Source: Carallia brachiata (Eukaryota > Streptophyta > Magnoliopsida > Malpighiales > Rhizophoraceae). From it: a DNA stretch of 64,000 bases. The stretch lies in NCBI GenBank assembly GCA_021464245.1, contig JADCRB010000016.1, forward strand, positions 1,746,348 to 1,810,347. Reading direction: 5' to 3'. Made by a program: the position numbers and the translations under genes. The notes beneath the pieces are model-generated. The model did not search any database, had not been told where the DNA came from, and was given only the letters and a program-made list of their open reading frames with translations. Shown piece after piece: positions 1-13,400 of this stretch. How positions within the stretch are numbered: position 1 is the stretch's first letter; every line of letters begins with the position of its first letter.

Positions 1-823
1 CTATTGACCAAGCAATGTTATCCTCAATTAAATTAATTTTTGTAATCATAGCAACTAAATTTCCATCTGCTACTTCTGAGCATCCTTGCTTTTCCTTCTA
101 CTTCTTGAACATGTAATATTCCTTTTTAAAATGTCCATTTTCATGGTAGAAATAGCACTCGCCCTTTTTCATATGATTCTTAGTCTTTTCAAACCATCGT
201 CAGATTGATTCTTCCTCTTTTTGGTTTTCTTGTTGGATTACCCTTCTCGAAGATGGTTTGCAACACTCTCAAGAGAAATGTCTCATATCTTATGTTTCAG
301 ACTCTTTTTAAAGTCTTTCCATGAAGGGGTCAGTTTGTTGATAATGGAATTCACAATGATTGTTTTATCTATAGTCATCTTGTGTTGTGAAAAGTGGTTT
401 AAAGTTCTTTCAATTTTAGCAAATTGTCCCATTACTGGTCTACTATCAGTCATCTTATAATTGTTACATTTAGAGACAAGAAATTTGTTACTAGTTGCAT
501 TTTTTGCATGTATTTTGTCTATAGTTTCTGCCAAAGTTCCTTTGCAGTTTGAAAGTTATAGTAGATATCGAATAATGCATCACTCATAGCATTCAAAATA
601 TGACCCCTATTGATCTCATCATCAGTCTCCCATTTTACCTCTCTCGGGTGTCAACAACAGTTTCATTTTTTAGCTTCCTTTAGTCTTTCAGTTAAAAAAC
701 ATAAGCCACTTGTTGTGAAACTAACAGAAAGTGAACCCTCTTCTGCCAATGAATAAAATTTTCTCCATCAAACCTTTCTAATTTTACAATGTTGGAAGCC
801 AGTTCGTTCAATGTTTTGGCCAT
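1..823 (-). pseudogene. Ty1/copia gag relic
   Basis: Decayed gag of a Copia LTR retrotransposon, read on the minus strand from a start codon at about 823 to the window edge. The N-terminus reads like the usual Copia gag opening (ending LERFDGENFIHWQKRV). At 283-534 the UBN2-type capsid region is clear: NYKMTDSRPVMGQF, then IVNSIINKLTPSWKDF. Near 75-150 a zinc-knuckle remnant (HENGHFKKE) has lost cysteines. Several in-frame stops interrupt the frame, so it is not functional. The family assignment follows from the motif order; I did not find the LTR or primer binding site upstream. The element continues to the left of the window. Confidence 0.75.
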
Positions 824-3299
824 GATCAATATGCTTTAAGATTGTTAGAATAGTAAACTAGAAGTTGGAAACAAACATCTGTAGACCGCTTCACGTCGTG
901 TGTCAGACGTCACTGTCCTTAAGGCAATATTCGCACTCCTATTCTACACCAGAGCCAATGTGAATTCCCTCTCAAGATAAAATGAAGCCCTTGATTGCAC
1001 TTGTGCAGTTGTGAAATCAAGACAGGGGAAGAGAATGTACATGCAATATTGTTGGTACTATTTGTAATTTTTCTGCAGTAAAATCCAACCAGCATAGATT
1101 TTAAATAATAATCTGTAACGGTAGTTGTGTTAGGGACACACCTTTTAAGACACTTAATCTGGTAGGTTGCAATTGTTGCGGACATAATATTAGACAAGAA
1201 AAACTATAGGCAGTTTATTATTATAGAAAATTAATTAATTAAAAAATAATCAAGTGCTCAGTGCACCTATAGACGCACAAAAAATGAGCCTATGCGCCAC
1301 GCGTTTGCGTGCGTGACACTTGTTAATAAACTCCCCTCTAGGTCATTTACACTAATACCATGTGTGTTCATTTATAATGCCTTTGGAACCTCTTTCTGTT
1401 TTCGATGTGGGATTCTTTACTTTTCCTTTGCTTGTCCCTTTTGAAAATACACTAACACAAGGTGAGGATTTTGACAGCAATCATAAAGCCGTTGCATATC
1501 TAGCTTGTTTTACCTATTGGCTTGGCAAGATACTTTCAATCAAAGGATTATTTCTTTCTTTGTTGGACAACCATTTGAACGCTACTTCTTCTTTGTCTTC
1601 TTTTGCACCATTTTCTTATTGTTTGTGAGTAGCAAGAAGATCGATCCGTCAGTGCCTTTAAAATTAAAGATTAATTGGTGATATGCAAAGCTTACTTTGC
1701 AAGGATTTTCCAGCCAAGCAACCTGACTTAGATGTGATTTTGTATGCTGGAAAAATTTGTATAGGATCAACGAATGAAGAGTTGTAGCCATTAAGGACAA
1801 ATCAAGGCATTCAGGACTTTCCTTCTTAATTTGGATAATTCTTCAGCAATAAATTCTAGATGCAAACTTAAATTTTGCAAGATAAAAAGTTTGGCCAAAT
1901 AGTGAAGATCTTATAGCCGTTGGGAAATTGATTTTCTGGCATTCAATGAACCAAAAATCAACCATTTGACTGAGAGATCAATCATCATCAAGGTAATGTA
2001 ATTCCACCAATCTTGTGAGCTGAATCAGTTGCAAATATCTTGGTTGCACAGATAGGAAAATAGCCACTCTTCATGGAAAAATTTGAAGTAAGATTTTCAG
2101 TATGTGTAGTCGACGTGTAAAGTGGTTCAATGTTTGGTCTTCAACTAAAGTAATCAAGCATATAGTTGGCAATAGGTGGCATCTCTGAGAGAATAAAATA
2201 CATCATCTTCTCTACAAGAATTTCTAACCTAGATATTACCATCTTATTCCCATGATGTTTAAGTCGTTATTCATGGACACAAAGGATCGAATCCATTCAA
2301 AAAGATTGATGCCAGCAATTTCACTTTAGTTGATAGATTTGACACTTCTCAGTAAATGATTCATATCTCTTTCGATATTCCTCTCCAGCGGACAGCTATA
2401 GCTGTTGGAATTTGACACATCCAGTCTGTCTTTTTAGCTTGAACATTTTTTAGTATATTGAGAATAATTTTTGTCCAAACATATCCAATTGACATGATTC
2501 TTGTGAATTTGAAAACTATATAAAAATATCTTTCTGTCCATATAAAATTCAACAACTAATTCTTTCTTGTTTGTTTGTAGTAACCTTTGAAAATGACTGA
2601 TCTTGTCTTCTTGACAGATTGAGTACCCTAAGTCATTTAGATCATCTTGTTCTATGGACCTCCAAAAATTCAATTGTAGAAGCATTGGAAACTATACATC
2701 TTGACCTTTCCAACCAAATAAAGCTCTTTCTCTAACTCATCTTCATGTGAATAAACGAGATTCTAAAAATTGGCTGTAGTAGTTGATAATTGCACTTAAT
2801 GGGACCAATATGACTAGTTTCCTTGTGCTTGCATTACTTCCATTCCAATTTATGTTTGTTTGATTAAAAACCTTTAACTACGCATTTAAATAAACATATT
2901 AATAACTCTCAATATTTTGTAATCATTAAAACCGAATAATAAAATTTTAGGGTCTCAACAGGATGCATAAAATGAGTTAGTGAAAATGTTTCATATAATA
3001 ACATATTGTACGATAAGACAACAATTTTATACATTGATTGAGCCAACAAATCCTACTGAGTAGGACAAATATGTTTTATTTTTCTTTTTGCCTACTAAAA
3101 AGCTCTTTGGACTGTAAGTTAAACAAAGAGGATAATTCTCCTCATTTTTTTAAATCTCGTCCCTTTCTCAGGATTAAACTCTAGACATCTGAGATGAAAG
3201 TCTAATTATTTAATCATTGGGATGTCCTCTGATGGGCACTAAAATAAATATTTAGTTAAGTGTTATACTCAAAAAAGTATGAATTTCCAAATTTTCTAA
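824..3299. other. No recognisable gene
   Basis: AT-rich intergenic DNA. A short plus-strand frame at 1362-1628 contains a hydrophobic stretch (AVAYLACFTYWLGKIL) faintly like plant mobile-domain proteins, but this is too weak to call. Frames at 2361-2685 on the minus strand match nothing I recognise. The part nearest 824 may be leader or LTR of the Copia relic. Confidence 0.4.
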
Positions 3300-3309
3300 A
3301 TCTAACATG

Positions 3310-3510
3310 AATACCTTTTTTTTTTTTTTTTTTTTTGCAAATATATCACAAACTTTACATTGTGTTCTAAATCTAACATGCCGTTAATAAAATTTAACAA
3401 AAGTAGTTAAATTAATTATGTGGCATACTAATATTACATTAGAAGCCATGTAGCATAACACACGAACTCATGTGACAATCCAAAAATCAAACATAAAAAA
3501 TTTAAAACAA
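3310..3510 (+). repeat. Half copy of a fold-back (long TIR) repeat family
   Basis: A T-run is followed by GCAAATATATCACAAA and by a diagnostic stretch reading GTGGCATACTAATATTACAT, AGAAGCCATG and a CATGTGACAAT-like piece. The same order of motifs recurs at about 31600-31990 and 44740-45135. Only one arm is present here. Likely a non-autonomous MITE-like element of which the second arm was lost. Confidence 0.55.
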
Positions 3511-3539
3511 AAAAAAGAGAATAATAAAAATTTAGAATT

Positions 3540-4240
3540 ATAAGCTTATGTGTCGTATGTTCCTTATCCACAACGTCTTTGCATGATTCTTGCGGAGGAA
3601 TTTAGCCCAATTATTCAAAATGAATTGCCTCCCAAGTTGAAAGATCTATAGAGTTTTACAATTCCTTGCCTTATTGAAAATTTTGAATTTAATAATGCTT
3701 TTTGTAATCTTGTTGTTAGCATCAATTTAATGTCATTTTCTTTGTTTAAGAAATTGGAATTGGGAGAAGTGAAGCCAACCAAAGTCTCTTTTCAATTTGT
3801 AGACGGAACAATTAAGTATCCATTGGGTAAGATTGAGGATATTTTAGTAAAAGTGGACACTATTACTTTTCCAGTTGATTTTATTGTTTTTTTTTTGTGC
3901 AACCAGTTGATTTTATTGTGCTTGATATAAAAGGAGATAAGGAAGTTTCTTTGATTTTTGGTTCTTGGCAACTAGTAGTGCATTAATTGATGTCCAGTAA
4001 GGTAAATTGACACTGAGGTTGGGTCACGAAAAGGTACTTTTATTGTATCCAAAGCCTCTAAAATTCCTAAGGAAACTAATTCTTGTCTTCAAATTGATTC
4101 TATTGATGGTTGTGCTACTGATGTGGTAAAGGAGGTTAATAATGGTGTTGAATCTTTATATGAGCATAAATATATTGAGCAGGTTTGTGAAATAAAAGAA
4201 GATCAGCCAGCAACTAGGAAATGTTGGAATGATTAAGACC
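3540..4240 (+). pseudogene. Ty3/gypsy retropepsin (pol protease) relic
   Basis: Plus-strand coding relic of the aspartic protease region of a Ty3/gypsy element. Recognisable parts in order are NELPPKLKDL, IPCLIENFEFNNAF, SINLMSFSLFKKLELGEVKP, FQFVDGTIKYPLGKIEDI and FPVDFIV, then FLATSSALIDVQ. This order is typical of the plant gypsy retropepsin found between gag and reverse transcriptase. The catalytic Asp-Ser/Thr-Gly position reads NLVVS, so the active site is lost, and stop codons and a small internal duplication (CNQLILLC at about 3890-3930) break the frame. No reverse transcriptase follows, so the element is internally deleted. The lineage (Tat/Athila-like) is inference. Confidence 0.75.
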
Positions 4241-6050
4241 AAAAAAAGCGTGTAAGTAATTTGATTACCAATTCTATCACTTTCCAAATAGCTAGCGAGT
4301 AAGCGTTACATTAAGAGAAGTTTCAGTAAGCATAAAACTTCTCTTAAATTGGTTTAAAGTGATTGTTGATGTCTAGCTTCAGACAATAAATAAAGTGCTA
4401 TTGGGAAGCAACCCAATTTTCTTTCGTTAATTTTCTTTTATTCTCTTTAGGTTTTTGTGTTTATCCTTCATTATCTTTGTTTGTCTCTTTTTAGCTCTAG
4501 TATATCAACTTGGAAGATTAAAGAAGTGGCCGTGATATTCATGGAAGTTTCATTACCCTACCCATTTGTTTTAAGTTTAGGGGGTGAGGTGTTATTTCCC
4601 ACATTTTTGTTTCCACCTTTTATTGGCTATTTTGAACTCGTATTAGTTTTTGATTTTGTTTAGTGTAGGATATTAAAAAAAAAAAGCAAAAGAAATTTTG
4701 TTTTTGGCCAATGAGGATTATTAACCCAAGTTAGTTGTGAAGAAGATTTAGACATAGTTAGTTATGCATAATTGATATTAATATCTTAATGTAGCTTTAC
4801 TTATGGTTCTGAGAAAGCTTAGTGCACATGGTCAATTTTTGTTTTCTAATGCTTTTATAGAATGAGTTATTCTAATTACTGAACTTAGTTGAGTCTGTTT
4901 AAACTTTAGAATCAGTTTACATATTTCTTGAAATTAGTCCTAAACAGAGTTCAAAGAACGTGCAAGAGCAAAAGTTTACTCTGCTATTTTAAGTCACTAA
5001 TGAAAATATGACTTGAAATATGAGTATGCAAAACACTCTGAAGTGTGATTATTCATGGAAGATCAAACAATTGCACAAAGAAGTTACTATGTGAGCCCTT
5101 CAAGCTACTTTTGTTTGTAGTAGTGGATGGACTATATGCAAATTGAGTTTGAAGTTTAAAGCAGATTTTAATTTTGTTCATTAAGCTTGAATAGCTTATT
5201 TTATGTGAGTATATATGGGACTAAAGTTTTCTGTCACACACACACTCGAAGAACCAAAAGTGGGGTAAAGTTGATATTTTAGAGATTGTGCATAACTATT
5301 ACGTTTTTTAATTTCTCATGGTGGATTTGAATTTTTTATTTCTAAGCCTTGCAAGAAAAAAAAAAATTTTGTGAGTCTTTAGTTCTTTTTGGTTGAGGAC
5401 AAGCAAGATTCAAGTATAGGGGTATTTAATATGCTGAATTTTTATGTAAAATTTTAATTTCTTTTTACTTGAATTATGACTTTGTTTTTAAGAATTTGGT
5501 AAATTTTTAGGTTGTTTTGATCTAATTTTATGCCCTTATGAAGTTTAGGTGAAGATGGAAAAGATAGCACAAAAGGAATAAAAAAGAGAGAAATTTGGAG
5601 TTGTAGGATAGATTGGCTAGAACCATGGCCAAGTACTTTAGAGCTGTAGTACCATAGAGCAACCTAAGGATGTGGAGGCCAAAAGTGCCAGAACCACAGC
5701 CATGGTTTGGAGCATCGCAGCCTTGAGAGTTCAAGAGTTTCCATAGTCTAGGACTTGGGGCCGTGGCCTTAACTATTCGGGAAATTTTTATTCTTATTAC
5801 TAGACTAATGCAAAAATTAAGTTTTTTAAAGCAACTTTGCACTCCACAAACCCTATTTTGAGAGATAATTAAGGACACATCATGAAACAAGTGGAGAGGT
5901 CCTTCAGAGAAGATCAGAAAGTCGTTTAGAGAAAGACAAAGAAATCAATGGAGATCGTGAGAAGGAGAAGGCCTACAACTTGAAGGATGACTTCGAGAGT
6001 TTTTCTTTTATTAGGATTGAAAAATGGATCGAGGTTTGAATAATTTTGCA
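4241..6050 (+). mobile_element. 3' non-coding part of the gypsy element, possible LTR start
   Basis: Non-coding DNA after the protease relic. At about 4400 it holds TGGGAAGCAACCCAATTTTC, a phrase common in the 3' untranslated parts of plant gypsy elements. A purine-rich stretch near 5405-5430 (AAGTATAGGGGTATT) preceded by GTTGAGGACAAGCAAG resembles the polypurine tract region, so the 3' LTR may begin just after it. LTR limits could not be fixed because no second copy is in the window. A minus-strand open frame at 5528-5890 shows no family features. Confidence 0.4.
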
Positions 6051-8960
6051 AAAAAAAGGATTAGGATTGATTTTTTTTTTTTTGAAAATTTGATTGATTA
6101 TTTTATAAAAAGGATTAGAATTGATTTTGGAAAAATAATCTAGGATTTAAAAAGGTCCCAGTTATCATGATAAATTATTTTTGTAGAATTGATTGAGATA
6201 AAAAAAAAAGGATTCATTAATTTTGAAAACAATAATGGGATTTAAAAAAAAAACAAATCTATATTATACATCCTAAAAAAAGCATCGGGTTTGATAAATT
6301 TCGAAAGTCGTGATTAAATATTTTTTAAAAATTTTGTTGGGATTTAAAGAAAAGGATCAGAGTCAAAAAATTGAATTAAATTGGGAAAGGATTGAATTTG
6401 AATATATTTTTGAAAAAAACAGGTTGGGACAACAGATTGATTTAATCCGATTACTAAATGCTAGGGACCTGGATGAATTTTTACGAAAATCCTTGCTTTT
6501 AAAAAATGACTCGGACGATTATAACAGTGGACCTTTGCAGTGATGTAATTTTTGGATGCTAAATAAATCAAACTTTAAAAAAGATTGCAAATTTGAAATT
6601 TTCTATGTTTACAAAGGGATGAAATCATCTTATTTTTTTAGAGACAAGTATGAAATATCGTAAACTTTTGAATCCAAAAATCGAAAGATATTTTTACCAA
6701 AAATTAATTTTGAAAAAGACTTTGAAATTCATAACAAAAAAAAAAAAACAGCCTTGGTTGTTTTTTATTTTTTTATATATATAAAAACTTGGACCTTTGC
6801 TGTTAATACGGTGTCGTTTCGGGCTTCTTTTGGGAAAGAAAAATCGTTCCAAAAAAGGAAAAAAATTGTTGTCCAAAAACTAAATTGTTGGAAGAATTTT
6901 TAAAATGTAATTATTTAAAAAGTTTCTACAACTTTATATATATATTTTTATTTTTTAAATTTAGACCAACTGGTTTATTGTCACTTGAACAAATTTGCAA
7001 AAAAAAAAACTTTACTTGTCACTTGAACAAATTTGCAAAATTCTTTTAGAAATATTTTGATGTCCAGCAAGCCTCCCAAAGAATGGAAACTAAACCCCCA
7101 GCAAACCTTTTAAGACCTTTATTGTTTTTATTTACAAGATTGAAAGGAAGACCTTACCATCTTCAAATTCTGACTTTGAGAACTAGGCGGAAAAAACTGC
7201 AATTTCAACAAGGGCCCTATTGACCTCTATTTTAACAAACAAAACAGGCAATATAAACGAATGATGGTCATTAATTTAAGCACAAAATGTCGAGAATCAA
7301 GAAAGATAAATGGACAAAACCTGTCGATGCAATACATGGAAAATAATACAATATTTACAGATTCACATGCACTTTTGATTTGAAGATTATGATATTAGTG
7401 ATTTTACCCTTTCAGAGGATGCTGAAGAACAGATGAAAGATGCTTGAAAAGGGTTCTGTGTTTTGGGCTAGGCAAAGATAAGTTAGCTCTATCCTAAGAG
7501 CTTATCATCTTTCTTTATTATTTGGCTATGGAATGCTCTGTTTTGTGCTGTAGGAACTGACTGAGCAGAGAACGGCTTATATGCTTATGGAAAGATGGGT
7601 TTTTTTGTGCACAAAAAGAAACTGCTACTATGCTAAACATGACATGATATATTATTTGCTTTTAGTGGCTAGCTACTGCAATTCTCTACATGAAGCACTT
7701 ATTTCATGATGAATACAAACTGTCATATCACAATTTCCGCATATAAGCTTCAGTTTAGAATGATATAAGCTCACATACAAAGCATTACTCGAACTGATAT
7801 TAGCTTGGTTTGCGGAGTCCCAGTTCTTTCATAAGCAAAATAAAACCACTACTCAATGCATACTTGTTGCCTTTCTGCATCTTTCTAGGGAAAAGATTAA
7901 TTCCATACTTTGTTGCTTATTAATCTCACTTTCTGCAACAGTTCATATGCATAGATATGTATTCCCTTACTTTGTATTCCCTTACCTGCTGCTTGCTGAT
8001 TTCCCTTTCATTTCTCCAGAAGATGTTGATTGTGATGGCTGGATTTTATATTGACTCTATTTCCAACTTGTCTCCAGCAAGATAGAAAAAAAAAAAAAAC
8101 TAAAAATAGATGGATCCCACACGATCTAAGCTTTTCTATAATTGAATTAGTATGTTGCTTTCCACTATTGCTGAATGATATGTGTCTTTCTGCCATATTT
8201 GTCATGATCGGCTACATTCCCGCTGCTTGAACTGATTTGCTGCTGTGTGGCCCCCTGGACAGCAGGCCATCTGCTCACTCTGTGTGTTGCTCGCTGATTT
8301 GCTGCTTTTTGGCATACTGGTTGCCAAGCCTCCTATGCTTGTTTGGCCTTATTACTTTTATCCAACCCTCTTAGGCCATCCAAGCCTAAATTGCTCTTGT
8401 CCTCCAGTGCTTTTTGATTCTCTCTTGCTCGCTTTCTGCTATTGCTCTCTGCCCACACGCTGATCTCTCTGTGCTCCCACCCGCAGATGTCTCCCCATTA
8501 TGTGGTGATCCCACTCTTATTTATATTGGCACATGCTACGCTGCCCCTCTTGTGACCGACTGCTTTTGGTTGAAATTATGGGGAATTTTCATGATTGCTT
8601 TCGGGCCCACTTTTAGCCTTTAGTTAATTTAATGCTCATGTGGGTCTATATGGCTCTGTTCAGGTATTAAACTGAGCTGAGACTGCGTTTTGATCTAAAG
8701 CCAGAATAGTTCCCCTATGCTGTGGATTAAACTGATGAAAACGGATATAGCCCATCTTAGTCATGAGGTCGAGAGGGGGGTCTCGGCTGAGGACTCGACG
8801 ATGCACTGCGTACTTGGAATTTATTCAATCCGCGGGCCACCTCCTGGAGCAGTTTGGGATTTGGTGGTATACTGAGGACATATTTATTGCACTTGTCTGG
8901 GAACTTCATGATGAACAAGGCTCTCCCTAGGATGTAAAATTAGATTGTCTGTATTTGGAA
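6051..8960. other. AT-rich DNA without recognisable genes
   Basis: At 6050-6400 the phrase AAAAAGGATTAGGATTGA recurs in degenerate form. A plus-strand frame at 6310-6543 (77 residues, charged, with GQQIDLIRLLNARDLDEF) is not recognised. At 6972-7037 the phrase CACTTGAACAAATTTGCAAA is directly repeated. 7900-8640 is richer in GC with many TGCTG words; it may be an old LTR but has no partner here. Confidence 0.35.
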
Positions 8961-9017
8961 CTAGATTTGTAATAACTTAAATTTATACAAATTTATAAAA
9001 ACTTGCTTTTTTATTTC

Positions 9018-9110
9018 TAATTTTTTTTTTTTTTTTGCTTCTTTTTCTTTTCTTGCTTTTTTTTTTTTTTGCTTTTTTTTTGTTGCTTTTTTTTTTTGGC
9101 GTCTAAATTC
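9018..9110. repeat. T-rich low-complexity tract
   Basis: Four T-runs separated by GC or CTTC words. It yields a spurious lysine-rich frame on the minus strand and has no coding meaning. Confidence 0.85.
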
Positions 9111-9450
9111 CAAATCAAATATGATCCAAATTGCAATTCGAATCCTGCAAGAGAGGAAAAGAGAAAATTCGAGCAAGTCTTTGATTAGGCTGGATGAATA
9201 GGGTTACAACACTCTCCTAATGTTTTTAGTTGAGTTCCTACGCCATTACTAATTGTCATTGGGTCAAATATCTCTAAATTTTTAGTGTCGCTTTTATGGG
9301 TCTTGTAGTTTTGTGCGAGGACGTTGGTTTGGAGTTGAATCCCGAAGTATTGTGCAAGGCTCTAATAATAAAATTGATAAGGGCAAGCATGGCTTACTTG
9401 GTGTGATCGTCAAAATGGGCTCCTATGTGAGTTAAGGATGGCTTTCTGAC

Positions 9451-10441
9451 TAGGGATGGCAATAGGACAACACGGGCGTCGAGACGACCATTCGGTCCTC
9501 GTTTCTGTTTCCAAACTATGTCCCAGTTCCCATCTCGACGGGGATTGAGGATCCCCATTCTTGTCTCATCCTCGTTCATGCACACCGAAAACTAAATCGA
9601 TGTCCTCTAAGAAAAAAAAAATCCATATCTACTTTGAATAAACATCCAAATTAATTGTAAATATGTCAATTATATTCTTAAAAAGAAAAAAGAATATGTA
9701 CTTTAAGACCATCTAATATTCATGTCTCTCTCTCCATATAAATTACCATTTATAATCATTTTATACATAATTTGGAAATTCATGTCTCTCTCTAGGTTGT
9801 CTATTGTGGTTTGTGATTCTATGTCGCTTCTTACTATGACTTTTCCTCCATTTTATATGCATGTGTTAATACCTTTACTTTTGCAGTGCAACGCTTGGTT
9901 GCTTAGCATTCTTAACCTCCTATATATCCCACCAAAAGCCACATTAGTTAGAAATGTTCAAGCCATGTCTATAGGAGTTAAGAATGTAATAACTAACAAC
10001 AAAACTATTGATGGATTCATATCAAACTAGTAAACAAAAACCAATTTTATAAGGATCATAAACCAAATGTTCAAGACTTTGCAAGGTCTTGATAATGTAA
10101 CATGTTTGCAAGTGCGGAGCTTGATCTCAGTAATCGTCCATAACAGCATATGCATAAAAGTAAAATGTATATGTATAATGTCTCCATAAAATTATGATAT
10201 GATCCTTATAAAATTATTTATATATATAATTTATAAATAAAATAATAAATAAATAATGCGACTGGGGATGGGGCGGGTATGGGGATGGGGACAAGAACTC
10301 TCCATCCCCGTCCCTGTCCCTGCTAAAAGAAATGGGATCAGGGATCCTCGCTCTGATCCCCTGTCAAATTCCGTTGACTTTGTCCTTGTAAAAGCGGGGT
10401 TGGGCAGGTCCCCATGAGGATGGGGATTTTTGCCATCCCTA
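9451..10441. mobile_element. Non-autonomous hAT element with GC-rich subterminal repeats
   Basis: The terminal inverted repeats are TAGGGATGGCAAT at 9451 and its complement TTGCCATCCCTA ending at 10441. Flanks read TTTCTGAC before and CTTCTGAC after: an 8-bp target duplication with one mismatch, the hAT hallmark. Both ends carry GGGGAT/CCCCGT-type words. The interior holds a plus-strand frame (9722-10030) of no known family and no transposase, so the element is non-autonomous. It interrupts the gypsy-like coding relic around it: the coding-like sequence GGATGGCTTTCTGAC resumes as CTTCTGACAAAGG. Confidence 0.85.
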
Positions 10442-13400
10442 CTTCTGACAAAGGTCTTGGAGGATAAGGATGGCTTTTTCTTCGTTTGGCTGGTCGAGTC
10501 CATCGATTACGCCACAATCTTTGCTTCTCGAGATGTGTCATGTACCAAAGAATTTGCTTTATGTCCTCAAGAGGAAGAGGTTTTTAAGAGAATGAGGTCC
10601 TCAAACCAGCGAAGATTCGGAGTACAATAAGAGGTTAAGACGCTTGTGGAGAGAAAAAGGGGAAGAAGGTCGACATTGGGCCCTCTAGCGGTCTTCCGCT
10701 AGGGCCAATTAGGTCTAACGATGACAAAGAGGATGAAGTCTGTCTATAGAAAGGGAAGAAGAGGAAGGTCGATGTTGGGCCTTCTAGTAGTGCTCTGCTA
10801 GCAATAGCAAGTCATGGTAAAGAAGTTGCTAAAGTACCTTGAATGCTCCTTGGTTTACCCCAAAAGGCACCAAGAGGAGAAATTTGTTGAGCAAGTTTCT
10901 ACTGTGAGGACCTCTTGTCTGCCTTAGAGGTTGAAGAACTGGTTCCATTTGTTGGGAAGCATGATTCTTTCAAAGCACTAAGGACCTCAAAGCTCGAGTC
11001 TTTAATTCGCATAATGCACCACCCATATACCTAGAACATGATTAAAGAGGGTTCCTATCTTCATTTGGTTTACCCCCTCAACATCGGTTTGGCAACCTTG
11101 ATTGCTAGTGTTAGTGGGAGTGTTAATAGTTTACGGGGTTTGGCTGTTGAGTGTCAATATCTCAAGGGGAGAGGAAGAAGACTACCAAGGCTACTACTTC
11201 TTTGAAGAGTAAGTTGAGTGATGCTGGGAAGAGACAAGGCGATAGTTCTCAGCATTCAAGCTAGTTAGAGAAGATAGCTCAAACAATAGAGGAGCTTCAT
11301 GCTAAGAATGCCTGTTTAAAGGATGAAAAGACTAGCACAAAATTCTCCATGTTAGAGCTGCGCAGAAAGCTGTCCATGGCAAGGTATAGCCTTTTATCTC
11401 GAGGCAAAAGATGGCCAACCTAAATTCCAATGTGAGCTCTCTGAAGTCTTCGTTGAATGATGCTCAATACATTAGGAGCTCGTCATGCCTTTGAAAAGGA
11501 AGTCTGGATGCGGAGGAGCGAATTCAATAAGAGATGAAGCAAATTCTATAAGAGAAGGAATGTGGGATAAATGCACAGAGTTTGTGAGCGCGAGTACAAA
11601 AAGGGTGTGGTGGATACCTCCCAGCTATGTTTACACTGCGATATTTTCTCCCTGGCCTTTGATAAACAAGATTGGGTAGTTTTGATATCTTGTGCTTTAC
11701 TTTTGTAATATTTCTTCTTTGTCCCTTGTAATAAAGTTTGTGCCTATAGCGATCTTTGTATTTTTATTTCTTGTCTTGATTTCTACTTGTTTGGCTTATT
11801 TTTCTTCTTTTACCTTTTTCTCGCACATACCTTCTAGTTCCCAACCAGTGAGTGCGTGCTTCCTTTAGCCCGTGAGTTAATACTTTAGTGAGCTCTAGGT
11901 AAGGGGCATTTGTTAAAACACAGTCTAGGGATCGTAGGAAGGTGGGCTTTGCTAGTTCAAGCCCATTTGTAAGGTGTGAAGCTAAAATAGTACCTTTTGA
12001 AAATAAGTTCCCTCAACTTGTCATGTGTAGCGCGGTGTCTATCTTTTGAGGGCTATATATGAGGCTTTTTTTTCTTTTTACCTTACTACCTATCTTCTTA
12101 TCACTCAATTCTAAAGGTTTCTCCTGTAAAATTCAAAGCATTTCCCAATCTCATAAGATGTCAAAGAGTTCAAAAAACATATTACTCTTCTTTTAGTAAA
12201 TCCTTGTAGAGAGAGCACCCCACAAGGGCGTTTCAGTCGTTCTTTGGCTGGTGGATCTATACATCTATCCCCCATTTTTTATTTCAGTCGTTCAAGTTGG
12301 GCTGTGGGGGAGTTTCTTTCTATTATTGGTAATAGCTTTACAAAGTATGAGTTTAAGGAGAAATTTTGCATCCCTAGGAGATATATGTTGATCATCCCTT
12401 CTAGGTCTTCTTCTCATAGGCCTTTTTGCCCTCCCAGTAGATATATGACCTTTTATACTATGCATTTAATGCTAGCCTACACCTTCCAATGCTTCAAGGG
12501 GCTCAAGAATTTTTTAGGCATTTTGGGGTTGCATTTTGTCAATTGATCCTTAAGGGTTGAAGGCGTTTGATGGGCTTAGTGGTCATGGAAGTACCGGGTT
12601 GGTGCAAGGTTGATTTGGAGCATTCTTGCTCATTGTCTCTCGGCCTGGGTTACCAAATCCCCTTTAGGCATTGGTCTCTATAATGTTATTTGAAAAAAGA
12701 GTTTATTGTGAAATTCAAAGAGTGGGAGGGTAATCATCTGCTGCTAGTTTGTAATCCAAGAAACTATTTTTTTGTTCACTTTCTAGAGGAAAAGATGGTG
12801 AAGTTTCCAAAATTTGAAATTCACAAGTCTTTTTTGGGACTTGGTTGTTTACTGGTGCTGGGGGCTGAGAGTGCCTAGATATATCAAGTGCCTCGATTGG
12901 GAGTGTTTCGTAACTTCATGCATGACAAAAAATATTATGACATCTTTTTTGATCTAGTTATTGAGGAGGCCCCCACATCCAATACGGGTTCATTGTCCTT
13001 AGGGAGAAGTCAAGCCTAGACCCTTAGTGGTTTCCTCTCGAGAACATAATATCTGAGACTTCCATAAGCTATCGAGCATTTTGATGATATGGATTTAGGG
13101 GAGGATGTGCTAAACACCAGTCCTCTTGGTTTTGAAGAATTAGGGGAATTTGTGCCAAAAAAATTTTTTTAACTCAGGTAACATGGTTTTTTTTTGCTAG
13201 GTCATGGTTTCTCCCTCATTTCACTATTTTGCCTTGGGTAATGGTACTGGTGTCTTTTTTTGAACAAGGGCTGCATGGGCAAGCACTTCGGGCACTGGTG
13301 TTAGTGACTTCCTCGCCTTGCACACGATTGCTAATCGTTCCTTTGCAGCCTCTTCTACTAGTGACGCTCAAGTGCTCGACCCGATAGACAATAGGGTAGT

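Noticed and set aside
1362..1628. Possible plant mobile-domain (PMD) protein fragment
   Set aside because: Only one short hydrophobic motif is suggestive; no flanking domain supports it.
5528..5890. 120-residue minus-strand frame
   Set aside because: Inside gypsy non-coding/LTR-like DNA, with no recognisable motif.
9128..9142. GATTCGAATCC-like B box suggesting a tRNA gene
   Set aside because: No A box at the right distance and no cloverleaf could be drawn.
8961..9176. Lys-rich frame on the minus strand
   Set aside because: Translation of T-runs on the opposite strand.
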